Assembly (NCBI GenBank): GCA_023299895.1
Contig: JALZWI010000056.1
Span: forward strand, 1-10,077
DNA: 10,077 nucleotides
DNA from: Arenicella sp.
GTDB lineage: Bacteria; Pseudomonadota; Gammaproteobacteria; Arenicellales; Arenicellaceae
Direction of reading: 5' to 3'
How positions within the stretch are numbered: the stretch's first letter is position 1; each line of letters starts with the position of its first letter. The position numbers and the translations under genes were made by a program. This document shows, piece after piece, positions 1 to 7,364 of this stretch. The notes below the pieces were generated by a model. That model did not search any database. It was not told the origin of the DNA and saw only the letters and a program-made list of their open reading frames with translations.

Positions 1-2
1 CC

Positions 3-1319
3 GTCCAACATTTCTCAACCCTCGCGCGCGAGCTGGGCGTGGTTCTGCCCATTTCGTTCTTTGAACGCGCCGGGCAAAGCTTCTTTAACGCGCTGGCGAT
101 GATTGATGCCGATGGCCGCATGATGGGCATCTACCGCAAATCCCATATTCCCAACGATGTGGCCTATCAGGAAAAACAGTTTTTCAGCCCCGGCGATACC
201 GGGTTCAAGGTCTGGGATACCGCCTTTGGCAAAATCGGCGCCGCGATTTGCTGGGATCAATGGTTTCCTGAGGCCGCGCGCTGCATGGTGCTGCAAGGGG
301 CCGAGGTGTTGTTATACCCCACCGCCATCGGGTCCGAACCAACCCGCCCAGATGCCGATTGCATCCCCCATTGGCAGGCGGTGATGTGTGGCCATGCTGG
401 TGCAAATCTGGTGCCTGTGTTGGCCTCAAATCGTGTTGGCCAAGAGGTCGCTACAGAAGACGAAACCTTGCGACTAGAGTTCTTGGGCGGCTCCTTCATC
501 GCGGACCATTTCGGCAAAAAAGTAGCCGAGGCCGGGCGCGCAGACGGAGAAGTTTTAACGGCTGAATTTTTACAAAAATTAGCCGAGTATTGCCGCGCTA
601 AAAAACTATTGGTGATGAGTGATGAAATCTATTTTGAGGTTTGTCATGGCGATACTCAGCATGTCTCGATAGCGCAATACTACCCCGAAGGCACATTTGT
701 ACTAGGCGGATTGAGTAAACATATGTCGATTGGCGGTTGGCGTTTAGGTGTTGGTTTATTCCCGAACACCGATTTAGGTAAAGAAGTGATGAGTAAAATG
801 GTTGTATTGGCCAGTGAAACTTGGTCAGGTGTCGCAGCACCAATCCAACATGCCGCCGTTAGCGCCTACAGCCTCACCCCACAGCTTGAGGAATATGTGA
901 AAGACTGCCGAACAATACATGGCATTCGCACAAGGTTTATTCGTCAAGCCTTAGTCGACTTAGGCATCCTTTGTAGTGGTGGCCGCGGGGCATTTTACAC
1001 AACAGCAAATTTTGATAAATATTCATCTGGCTTAGCTAAAGTGGGTGTCACCACATCCGCAGAGCTAGCTAAATACTTGTTAGAGCATTATCGAATTGCA
1101 ACTTTACCGGGCGCAGACTTTGGACTACCAGAACAGGTATTGTCAATACGTCTTTCCACCTCTTATCTGGATATGGAAGGCGAAATTGACCCACAAAAAA
1201 TCTACGACCTTTATAAATCAGGTAAGAGTGAAGCAGAGTTAATGTCAGCCAAACACCACCCGATGGTACACAAAGCAATGCAAGCCTTTAAGCAATTTCT
1301 GACTGAGATTCGGGTTTAA
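3..1319 (+). CDS. Chimeric ORF: AguB-like amidase fragment joined to aminotransferase C-terminal part (5' partial)
   Basis: The frame is open from base 3, so the GTG at 39 is internal and the true start lies outside the window. Up to about base 550 the protein is a nitrilase-superfamily N-carbamoylputrescine amidase (N-carbamoylputrescine to putrescine, CO2 and ammonia). The family's active-site lysine is visible in YRKSHIP (Lys codon 138-140) and the cysteine in AAICWDQWFPEAAR (Cys codon 249-251). The catalytic glutamate would lie upstream. After about 567 it is a class I/II PLP-dependent aminotransferase, with SDEIYFE, the PLP lysine in GGLSKHMSIGGWRLG, and the substrate-carboxylate arginine in SIRLSTS. 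The amidase lacks its C-terminal tail, and the aminotransferase lacks its N-terminal half including the NPTG region. Codon use changes from GC-rich to AT-rich at the join. I doubt that either activity survives. The aminotransferase substrate cannot be told. Confidence 0.85.
   Translation, partial: VQHFSTLARELGVVLPISFFERAGQSFFNALAMIDADGRMMGIYRKSHIPNDVAYQEKQFFSPGDTGFKVWDTAFGKIGAAICWDQWFPEAARCMVLQGAEVLLYPTAIGSEPTRPDADCIPHWQAVMCGHAGANLVPVLASNRVGQEVATEDETLRLEFLGGSFIADHFGKKVAEAGRADGEVLTAEFLQKLAEYCRAKKLLVMSDEIYFEVCHGDTQHVSIAQYYPEGTFVLGGLSKHMSIGGWRLGVGLFPNTDLGKEVMSKMVVLASETWSGVAAPIQHAAVSAYSLTPQLEEYVKDCRTIHGIRTRFIRQALVDLGILCSGGRGAFYTTANFDKYSSGLAKVGVTTSAELAKYLLEHYRIATLPGADFGLPEQVLSIRLSTSYLDMEGEIDPQKIYDLYKSGKSEAELMSAKHHPMVHKAMQAFKQFLTEIRV
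548..570 (+). other. Chimera junction between amidase and aminotransferase sequence
   Basis: Translation across this point reads GEVLTAEFLQKLAEYC. The first residues fit the amidase family (EVLTAEF, normally followed by an acidic strand), and TAEFLQKLAEYC fits the helix before the aminotransferase SDEIY strand. The overlap of the two family patterns over LTAEF suggests a microhomology join. Base composition shifts here from GC-rich third positions to TTA, TTT and AAA-type codons. A metagenomic assembly join and a real recombination event look the same from sequence alone. Confidence 0.7.
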
Positions 1320-1411
1320 AATTAGTTTATCTATTCACCATGACTTGCGAGACTTTGAGTCTACAATAGCCCTTCAAAAAATTATCTTTCATCCTCAATG
1401 GAGAGAAAATT

Positions 1412-2818
1412 ATGTTCAAAAAAACGCATTCTTTTTTATCATCGGTCGAACGAAATTTTGACATAGCAGCAGACTTACTTAATATTTCAAATGGCTTGCG
1501 ACACAAGATTAAAGTTGCGAACTCAACGTATATCGTTCGCTTTGGTGTTCGCTTACGCGGTGAGCTACATACCTTTACAGGCTATCGTTCAGTTCATTCT
1601 GAACACATGGAGCCCGTCAAAGGCGGTATTCGCTATTCGCCTTATGCAGACCAACAAGAAGTTGAAGCCTTGGCCGCCTTAATGACGTATAAATGCGCTT
1701 TAGTCGAAGCACCATTTGGTGGTTCTAAAGGTGCTTTAGTGATTGACCCTTCTGCCTGGGAGAGTCATGAGCTAGAACGCATCACGCGTAGATTTACTCA
1801 GGAGTTAGCCAAACGCTCGCTGATAAGCCCAGCTCAAAATGTACCTGCACCCGACATGGGAACAGGCGAGCGTGAAATGGCGTGGATGGCCGATGAATAT
1901 AAACGCCTAAACCCAAATGAACTTAATTCATGGGCTTGCGTCACGGGTAAACCGGTTAATAAAGGTGGTATCTCAGGTAGGATCGAAGCAACCGGGCGAG
2001 GCGTACAATATGCTCTGCGTGAAGCATTCCGCCACCCGCAAGATATTGCCTTCGCCGGTTTGACTGACACATTGGCGGGCAAACGAATTATTGTACAAGG
2101 CTTAGGTAATGTTGGTTACCACGCAGCCAAATTTTTATCCAAAGAAGACAACGCTTTAATTATTGCCATACTCGAGCATGATGGCGCAGTAGTTAATGAA
2201 GCAGGCATTGATATAGATAACCTACATAAGCACATCGCTCAATATGGTGGCGTGCAAGGCTACCCAGGTTTTGTCGAAGAGTCAGCATCAGTATTAGAAA
2301 TGGACTGTGACATTCTCATTCCAGCAGCGATGGAAGGCGTTATAACTCAAGACAACGCGGATCGAATTAAAGCCAGAATTATTATTGAAGCAGCCAATGG
2401 CCCGATTACGTTCACCGCTAATGAAATATTAAGAGAGAAGAACTGTCTGATTATTCCAGATTTATACGCAAACGCAGGCGGCGTAACCGTGTCATATTTT
2501 GAATGGGTAAAAAACATCGGTCATATCCGTTTCGGACGCATGCAGCGACGCGAAGAAGAACGCAAGACTACATTAATGGTCGAAGCTATAGAGTCGATGA
2601 CGGGTAAACCATTTCCGCTAGATGCGTTAACAGAAATTAAAAATGGCTCAACCGAATTAGATTTAGTACGCTCAGGATTAGACGATACCATGCGTCAAGG
2701 CTATCAGGTCATGAGTGAAAAATGGCACAGTGATAACTCAATTCCAGATCTACGTACCGCCGCAATGATGATTGCCCTAGAGCGCATTGTTGATTCTTAT
2801 AAATCACTGGGTATTTAA
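1412..2818 (+). CDS. Glutamate dehydrogenase (Glu/Leu/Phe/Val dehydrogenase family)
   Basis: The 468-aa protein is a complete cytosolic glutamate dehydrogenase, interconverting glutamate with 2-oxoglutarate plus ammonia using NAD(P). Visible motifs are KGGIRYSP (about 70-77), MTYKCA with substrate-binding Lys94, PFGGSKG with catalytic Lys106, PAPDMGTGE with Asp148, the Rossmann loop GLGNVG (230-235), AANGP (328-332), and DLYANAGGVTVSYFEWVKN (350-368). The VSYFEW-KN segment and the ACVTGKP region resemble the mammalian-type enzyme more than the short E. coli GdhA type. GGAG at 1400-1403 lies 8 nt before the ATG and supports the start. TACAAT at 1362-1367 is a possible -10, overlapped by a small AGACT-TTG-AGTCT inverted repeat, but no good -35 is seen. 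The gene begins 92 nt after the aminotransferase frame, which would consume or supply glutamate. Cofactor specificity cannot be read reliably. Confidence 0.95.
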   Translation: MFKKTHSFLSSVERNFDIAADLLNISNGLRHKIKVANSTYIVRFGVRLRGELHTFTGYRSVHSEHMEPVKGGIRYSPYADQQEVEALAALMTYKCALVEAPFGGSKGALVIDPSAWESHELERITRRFTQELAKRSLISPAQNVPAPDMGTGEREMAWMADEYKRLNPNELNSWACVTGKPVNKGGISGRIEATGRGVQYALREAFRHPQDIAFAGLTDTLAGKRIIVQGLGNVGYHAAKFLSKEDNALIIAILEHDGAVVNEAGIDIDNLHKHIAQYGGVQGYPGFVEESASVLEMDCDILIPAAMEGVITQDNADRIKARIIIEAANGPITFTANEILREKNCLIIPDLYANAGGVTVSYFEWVKNIGHIRFGRMQRREEERKTTLMVEAIESMTGKPFPLDALTEIKNGSTELDLVRSGLDDTMRQGYQVMSEKWHSDNSIPDLRTAAMMIALERIVDSYKSLGI

Positions 2819-2846
2819 ACTGCATTGCTAGAAGAGCTCAAGATTC

Positions 2847-2884
2847 TTGACTTTTTGATCGGGCAAAAACATACTCAAACGGCC
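2847..2884 (+). repeat. Dispersed intergenic repeat, copy 1 (3' part only)
   Basis: This copy reads TTGACTTTTTGATCGGGC, then AAAAACATACTCAAACGGCC. It aligns without gaps to the central part of the copies at 3539, 4299 and 9759; the 5' portion seen in those copies is absent or unrecognisable. TTGACT (2847-2852) and CATACT (2870-2875) are 17 bp apart and could act as -35 and -10 boxes for the thioredoxin-like gene starting at 2989. Confidence 0.7.
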
Positions 2885-2988
2885 ATTATCCAGATGAGGC
2901 AAATAGCAAGAGCCTTACCCCTTCAATACGGGTCGCTCCATTCCTTGTTCTGTCATAGTTATCAATCTTTACAGTATAGATTCTCGCG

Positions 2989-3459
2989 ATGAGTAACAAA
3001 CCAAGAAAACAAAAAAACAAAAACTCCAACACACCAAAAAAGGTAAAAGCTAAGAAAGATTTTAGTTTTAAGCGAAATCACTTTTTTAGCTTATTGTTGG
3101 TTGTGACGGCGGCTACAGCACTTTATTTTGCATACGCAGCCTACTCAAACAACCTGAAAAAACTACACGATTTGTCTGTATTTGAAGAACGCAAGTCAGT
3201 CTTAGTTCAGATACATGATCCATACTGTTCAAGCTGTCGTATATTGCTTTCCAGTGTCGAATCTGTGATCACGGAATTTCCAAATATGGAATATCGTATC
3301 GCCGATATGAACATGCCTCAAGGCCGTCGATTTGCTCTTAAACATCAGATGGGAATTACTTCATTGGTACATTCGAGTCGGTCAGGCAAAATCACTAAAA
3401 TAACAGGCTTACAAACCAAGGAAGAAGTTCGTGATTTTTTAACGAGTGCAAATCGCTAA
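2989..3459 (+). CDS. Membrane-anchored thioredoxin-fold protein with CSSC motif
   Basis: The 156-aa protein has a very lysine/asparagine-rich N-terminus (residues 1-30), one membrane segment (about 32-52), then a domain that looks like a short thioredoxin fold. A strand (VLVQIHD) leads into PYCSSCRIL with the CXXC pair at Cys80 and Cys83, and a later MGITSLV strand is followed by a C-terminal helix. The positive N-terminus suggests an inside-N orientation, placing the CXXC domain in the periplasm. A role in thiol-disulfide exchange is inferred. The cis-proline that normally precedes the strand opposite the active site is not evident (ITSLV where thioredoxins have a T-P or I-P pair), so redox activity is uncertain. 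No Shine-Dalgarno is visible. TATAGA at 2975-2980 is only 8 nt before the ATG, but no fitting -35 exists for it. The gene sits between two dispersed-repeat copies. Confidence 0.75.
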   Translation: MSNKPRKQKNKNSNTPKKVKAKKDFSFKRNHFFSLLLVVTAATALYFAYAAYSNNLKKLHDLSVFEERKSVLVQIHDPYCSSCRILLSSVESVITEFPNMEYRIADMNMPQGRRFALKHQMGITSLVHSSRSGKITKITGLQTKEEVRDFLTSANR

Positions 3460-3503
3460 ACCTAGGCTAATAGTGCAAGAACTAAAACCTCAGTTGTTGA
3501 ATT

Positions 3504-3593
3504 TTGAATGTCTCTTGCGAGCAAGTAACGCCCAATCATTGACTTTTTGATTGGGCAGTAGAATACTCAATGCAGCCGTTGGCGAGTTTAACC
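3504..3593 (+). repeat. Dispersed intergenic repeat, copy 2 (with internal hairpin)
   Basis: This is one of the fullest copies. It runs from TTGAATGTCTCTTG through TTGACTTTTTGATTGGGC and AGAATACTCAATGC to CGTTGGCGAGTTTAACC. It aligns best with the copy at 9724-9813. A perfect 9-bp inverted repeat (GCCCAATCA 3530-3538, TGATTGGGC 3548-3556) encloses the TTGACT box. AATACT (3562-3567) lies 17 bp after TTGACT (3539-3544). The copy ends about 50 nt before the next gene, on the same strand. Confidence 0.75.
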
Positions 3594-3646
3594 ATGGTCT
3601 GTCCCCGGTTACTAATGAAGTAGGTGTTAGCTATACAGGAGCAAGA

Positions 3647-4207
3647 ATGAAGAGATACTTTATTTATGGATTGATTACCTCACTTGTACTAGCAGGTGCG
3701 TTGGGAATAACAGTGTTGCTTAGCGATAATTTCGACGAACTAGAAATTAGAATATTAGTTACCACATTAGCATTCGCTGTTTATAGCATTATCGGATTAT
3801 GCTGTAACTCTATTGTCGAAGGTAAGTATTCTGATTTTGGAAAAATTGGGATAGGTGTTACGTTTATTGGTTTACTTTACGCTATCGTTACAACTTGGGC
3901 TACTCCAAAAAGTGGTGACTTTCTTGAATGGCGTTTTGGTATATTAGTTATTGCTCTTTGCTTTGCGCATTGCTCACTAATGTTGTTAGTAAAAACCTAT
4001 AATTCAACTATCTCAGCTGTTAGAACCATATCAATATCAGCTAGCGTTATAGCTACTTTAATCGCATTAGTTATGATTTCAAATATCAGTACTAATTTAG
4101 ATACATTTAAATTACTTGGTATTGTTTCAATCGTGGGTGTCATCGCTACGATTATTACACCAATTTTGTCAATCTCTGCTAATAAATCAAACCGGCGAAG
4201 ATCTTAA
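3647..4207 (+). CDS. Six-helix integral membrane protein of unknown function
   Basis: ATG 3647 is chosen because AGGAG (3637-3641) stands 5 nt upstream and the protein becomes hydrophobic at once. A longer frame from TTG 3551 would code through the repeat with no Shine-Dalgarno and an unlikely N-terminus. The 186-aa product has about six membrane segments (roughly residues 4-25, 36-56, 67-85, 97-117, 128-145, 156-176) joined by short loops, and an Arg-rich C-terminus (NRRRS). Two adjacent cysteines (LCCNS) lie in helix 2. I see no catalytic motif and recognise no family. Transport, sensing and accessory roles are all open. The gene is flanked by dispersed-repeat copies on both sides and seems to be a stand-alone unit. 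Confidence 0.75.
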   Translation: MKRYFIYGLITSLVLAGALGITVLLSDNFDELEIRILVTTLAFAVYSIIGLCCNSIVEGKYSDFGKIGIGVTFIGLLYAIVTTWATPKSGDFLEWRFGILVIALCFAHCSLMLLVKTYNSTISAVRTISISASVIATLIALVMISNISTNLDTFKLLGIVSIVGVIATIITPILSISANKSNRRRS

Positions 4208-4264
4208 CTGAGAAAGCTCAAATAATATTTCTGACTTAAGTATTAAGAGATCATCTTTTATGTT

Positions 4265-4348
4265 TTGAATGACCGCTTTGGGCAAGAGTACTTAGTCATT
4301 GACAAATCAGTCAGGCAAAAACATACTAAATGCGGAGGAGTTAACGCC
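4265..4348 (+). repeat. Dispersed intergenic repeat, copy 3
   Basis: This copy runs from TTGAATGACCGCTTTGGGC through AGTCATTGACAAATCAG and ACATACTAAATGCGG to GAGTTAACGCC. Its left part is framed by AATGAC (4268-4273) and GTCATT (4295-4300), an inverted repeat not fully kept in the other copies. TTGACA (4299-4304), a consensus -35, lies 17 bp before CATACT (4322-4327). The copy ends about 34 nt before the desaturase start and follows the stop of the six-helix protein by 57 nt. Confidence 0.75.
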
Positions 4349-4381
4349 AGTTTTCATGATTTTAGCAAGGAGTAGTTAGGT

Positions 4382-5279
4382 ATGATGAGGCCAGTAGATA
4401 GAATTGACGCAACAGGTGCGAATGCGATCAATGGCGATGTTGTTATTGACCTAGCAAAGGCAATATGGAATCTGGGAATGATATTTTTAGCAGTCTTGTT
4501 AGCGCCATTCTACTTCAGTTTTGATGCGTTTTCCTTTTCCTGATTCTTACTTACTTCAGCCTTTTGATCGACCATAGTGTAGGCATGCATCGGTTAATGA
4601 TCCATAATTCTTATCAGTGTGTCCCATGGCTAAGCGACTATTAATTTACATAGGCGTGTTGGTAGGCATGTCCGGCCCGCTAGGTATAATTAAAATTCAT
4701 GATTTACGGGATTGGGCTCAAAGGCAAAACAGTTGTCATCCCTTCTTTTCGCACGAAAGATCATATTTAACCGATATCTGGTGGCAGCTAACATCAAAAT
4801 TCGTGTTTATCGCACCACCCCGTATAAATATCGAGCCAAAATATTCGGGTGATAGGTTCTATGGTTTTCTGGAAAAGACTTGGCGGTGGCAACAGCTGGT
4901 TTTTGCTCTCATATTGTTCGCGCTTGGAGGTATGCAGTTTGTGGTGTGGGGAGTATTTGTTCGTATTGCAGTAAGCATTGTAGGACATTGGACGATCACC
5001 TACTTTTGCCACAATCCAGGTCCAGCAAGGTGGCGAGTGAAAAACGCAGCTGTCCAAGCGTCAAACACACCTGGCTTAGACTTGATTACATACGGAGAGT
5101 GCTGGCATAACAACCATCATGCGTTTCCAGAATCTGTAATAATAGGGCTTGAAAAAAGTCAAAGTGATCCTAGTTGGCGTTTTATTCAGTTCCTGAATTT
5201 TTTTGGTTTGGTCGGTGAAATAGGTAGGCCGCGATCAAATGATTCAAGAGAAGATCTGTATGAAGAAGGTTTGAATTAG
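4382..5279 (+). pseudogene. Fatty-acid desaturase, broken by two frameshifts
   Basis: AAGGAG (4367-4372) precedes ATG 4382. The reading frame begins MMRPVDRIDATGANAIN and stops at TGA 4541 just after FSFDAFSFS. Homology to the intact paralogue at 6272-7195 resumes one frame back (from about 4540: LILTYFSLLIDHSVGMHR, histidine box 1) and shifts again near 4617-4622. From there the rest is open to 5279. The second shift can be explained by an extra TG/GT in the TGTGT run, and the first by a lost base in the T/C-rich run before 4541. Otherwise the domains are intact: KIHDLRDWAQRQ, CHPFFSH, VGHW, and box 3 CWHNNHHAFP. Similarity continues on both sides of each shift, so decay is recent or the shifts are sequencing errors. 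The longest surviving frame is about 4617-5279 (~220 aa) and lacks box 1. Confidence 0.85.
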
Positions 5280-5316
5280 ACGATAGCCACAGCTTACCTT
5301 TATTTGGAGAAACGAA

Positions 5317-6288
5317 ATGGAACACAATAGTATTGCAGCTCGATGGTTGGCGTTGAAGGACCGATTTGGTCACAGACGCATAACAACTATTGCTTACCTT
5401 CTTATCGTTGGCGCGATTTCTCTTTGTATTTCGGCTTTGTTTATTGGCGGGCTTGGCCAATCTGCATTACTTTACATGCTTATTCCATATGGTATTTCTT
5501 TGTTAATTGCATCAATGCGATCTTATGAAGTTGCAGAAACCAATTTAAAAAAATATTTACGTCATATGGTGACTGCGATACTAATATTTCTTGCAACATC
5601 TATTGTACTGAGAGAAGGGTTCGTATGTGTCGTTTTCTTTTTTCCGATCTATTTTGTTATTGTTAGCATAACCTATGCTATTCGAGAAATTAGTTTACGA
5701 AAGGCGGCAAAGCGTAACCGAATTTACTCTGTGGCGGTGCCTTTGTTCGTCATATTACTATCGTTTGAAGGCACATCGAATTCGCTGAGCTTCGAACGTA
5801 ATTCCTCGGTTCGCGTTAGTAAAACAACTTCTTTATCAGTTGATGAGATCAAGGTGAATTTAGCAACGGCATTTGATTTGGATAAAAGTCGGCATTGGAT
5901 GCTATCGATTTTCCCTATGCCTTACCACATAGAAGCTGGATCATTGAACACAGGCGATATACACACAATTAAAACGCGCTATCAACGTTGGTTTGTTACA
6001 AACACTCATGAAGGTGAAGCTCAATTGCTGATACAGCATGTTGGTCCTAACACCGTTCGCACGAAGCTATTGAATGACACGACTTATTTCGCATCATACC
6101 TGAAGTTGCATGGCACGCAGATCGAATTTCAATCTCTAGAATCCGGGGGTACAGATATCACGCTACAGATTAATTTTGAACGTAAGTTAGATCCCGCCTG
6201 GTACTTTAAACCCGTACAAAAATTTGGCGTCAGTAGAATGGCAGAGTTTTTAATTGATGAGATAATGATTCGTGAAGACTCAGCATAG
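5317..6288 (+). CDS. Membrane protein with probable SRPBCC-like C-terminal domain
   Basis: GGAGA (5306-5310) precedes the ATG by 6 nt. The 323-aa product has about five membrane helices in the first 150 residues (near 24-46, 50-67, 83-98, 101-122, 136-150) joined by basic loops such as REISLRKAAKRNR. About 170 hydrophilic residues follow. The soluble part (SSVRVSKTTSLSVDEIKVNL, then alternating strands, then a final KPVQKFGVSRMAEFLIDEI helix) has the strand-rich pattern with a long C-terminal helix typical of SRPBCC/START-like lipid-binding domains. This fold call is inference from pattern. The gene lies 37 nt after the broken desaturase and overlaps the intact desaturase by 17 nt, so co-translation and a lipid-related partner role are likely. 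One possibility is acyl or lipid substrate presentation at the membrane. No catalytic residues were recognised. Confidence 0.7.
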   Translation: MEHNSIAARWLALKDRFGHRRITTIAYLLIVGAISLCISALFIGGLGQSALLYMLIPYGISLLIASMRSYEVAETNLKKYLRHMVTAILIFLATSIVLREGFVCVVFFFPIYFVIVSITYAIREISLRKAAKRNRIYSVAVPLFVILLSFEGTSNSLSFERNSSVRVSKTTSLSVDEIKVNLATAFDLDKSRHWMLSIFPMPYHIEAGSLNTGDIHTIKTRYQRWFVTNTHEGEAQLLIQHVGPNTVRTKLLNDTTYFASYLKLHGTQIEFQSLESGGTDITLQINFERKLDPAWYFKPVQKFGVSRMAEFLIDEIMIREDSA

Positions 6289-7195
6289 ATACTCTAATCC
6301 ACGAATTGATTCTCTTTCTGTTGCGGGTGATGCTAGCAAGGGGCAAGTGCACTTTGAACCTATTAAAGCAATTTGGCTGACAACGATGATCTTATTCGGG
6401 ACTATCGGCAGTGTTCTTACTATATCTATCAGTGCGATTATATTGTTTGTAGGCTTCACTGCAGTAACATTATGTCTTGGTCATTCTCTTGGAATGCATC
6501 GGCGTTTCATTCATCGAAGTTACCTATGCCCTAAATGGATGGAATACTTATTTGTACATTTGGGTGTTCTGGTCGGGCTTGCTGGTCCTTTGGGTATGCT
6601 AAGAACGCATGATTTACGAGATTGGGCGCAACGCCAAAGTAATTGTCATGATTATTTTTCTCATGGTAAAGCATGGAAACATGATGCGTATTGGCAACTT
6701 TTTTGTTCGATTAATTTAGATGCCCCTCCGGAATTTGTACCTGAACCTGAAATTGCTAATGATGCTTTTTACACTTTCATGGAACGAACGTGGATGTTGC
6801 AACAACTGCCATGGGCGTTGGCGTTCTTTCTAATCGGAGGTTGGTCCTGGGTTTTCTGGGGCATTTGTTCTCGCGTGAGTGTAAGCGTGATAGGCCATTG
6901 GATGATAGGCTACTTTGCACACAACTCAGGAGATCGCGATTGGCATGTTGAAGGCGCTGCTGTGCAAGGTTTCAATATTCCATTTTTTGCTTTATTAACG
7001 ATGGGGGAAAGCTGGCACAATAACCACCATGCATTCCCTAATTCTGCAAAACTAGGATTGAAATCGAATCAGCCTGATCCAGGTTGGTTAGTGTTATTAA
7101 TATTAGAGAAAATCGGTTTAGTATCAAATTTAGTAACACCGGAAGACCTAATGGTGAGAACGGAATTAAAGCGTTTGAGACATGCAACAGAATAA
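6272..7195 (+). CDS. Fatty-acid (acyl-CoA/acyl-lipid) desaturase with divergent second histidine box
   Basis: The 307-aa integral membrane protein resembles di-iron fatty-acid desaturases, which put double bonds into acyl chains at the inner membrane. Box 1 is HSLGMH (71-76) followed by RRFIH. The usual second HxxHH box is replaced by THDLRDWAQRQ with a nearby CHDYFSH. Further histidines lie in VIGHW (209) and FAHN (217). Box 3 is ESWHNNHHAFP (His249, 252, 253). Hydrophobic segments lie around 36-70, 92-110 and 181-212. The GTG start at 6272 is chosen because its N-terminus aligns (RID...KAIW) with that of the broken copy at 4382; it lies inside the end of the upstream gene, suggesting translational coupling. 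Family assignment is confident; substrate and bond position are unknown. A cold or membrane-fluidity role is only inferred. Confidence 0.88.
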   Translation: MKTQHRYSNPRIDSLSVAGDASKGQVHFEPIKAIWLTTMILFGTIGSVLTISISAIILFVGFTAVTLCLGHSLGMHRRFIHRSYLCPKWMEYLFVHLGVLVGLAGPLGMLRTHDLRDWAQRQSNCHDYFSHGKAWKHDAYWQLFCSINLDAPPEFVPEPEIANDAFYTFMERTWMLQQLPWALAFFLIGGWSWVFWGICSRVSVSVIGHWMIGYFAHNSGDRDWHVEGAAVQGFNIPFFALLTMGESWHNNHHAFPNSAKLGLKSNQPDPGWLVLLILEKIGLVSNLVTPEDLMVRTELKRLRHATE

Positions 7196-7236
7196 TTATA
7201 AACTGCGAATAAATTGTTGCGTGTAGTTGTCTACTT

Positions 7237-7288
7237 GTCATCGATGACCTAAGTTGAACCAATGACCGCTGTGGGCGGTCGGTCGGTC
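7237..7288. promoter_or_regulatory. Palindromic intergenic segment
   Basis: In the 169-nt gap after the desaturase, GTCATCGATGAC (7237-7248) is a perfect 12-bp palindrome. It is followed by GACCGC-TGTGG-GCGGTC (7264-7280), a 6-bp hairpin, which runs into three GGTC units (7277-7288). The start AATGACCGCTGTGGGC resembles the left part of the dispersed repeat at 4268. No poly-T follows, so this is not a clear terminator. It may be an operator or a repeat remnant. Confidence 0.35.
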
Positions 7289-7339
7289 GCCAATCTCTCC
7301 AAATGGATGTTAAGATTGTTTGCTAAGCGCCTTTACTGC

Positions 7340-7362
7340 GCCCGAAAATTAGAGAGAGGAAG
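7340..7362 (+). repeat. Module-boundary leader repeat, copy 1
   Basis: GCCCGAAAATTAGAGAG followed by AGGAAG and then the start codon. It is identical in its first 23 bases to the copy at 7551 and carries the Shine-Dalgarno (GAGAGAGG) of the first two-helix microprotein. Confidence 0.8.
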
Positions 7363-7364
7363 TA

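Noticed and set aside
39..41. GTG at 39 as the start of the amidase frame
   Set aside because: The frame is open upstream to the window edge and encodes matching AguB residues (VQHFSTLARELG), so the gene is 5' truncated by the window.
3..1319. A true bifunctional putrescine amidase-aminotransferase
   Set aside because: Both domains are cut in places that remove essential parts, and composition changes at the seam. Kept only as a finding to verify.
1834..2082. Antisense open frame within the glutamate dehydrogenase gene
   Set aside because: It is a shadow of a strongly conserved enzyme on the other strand, with no ribosome-binding site or family resemblance.
3551..3646. TTG 3551 as the start of the six-helix protein
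   Set aside because: These 32 codons lie within the dispersed repeat, have no ribosome-binding site, and precede ATG 3647, which has AGGAG at good spacing.
7277..7288. GGTC triple as a CRISPR or microsatellite array
   Set aside because: There are only three 4-bp units with no spacers. It is a local expansion next to a hairpin.
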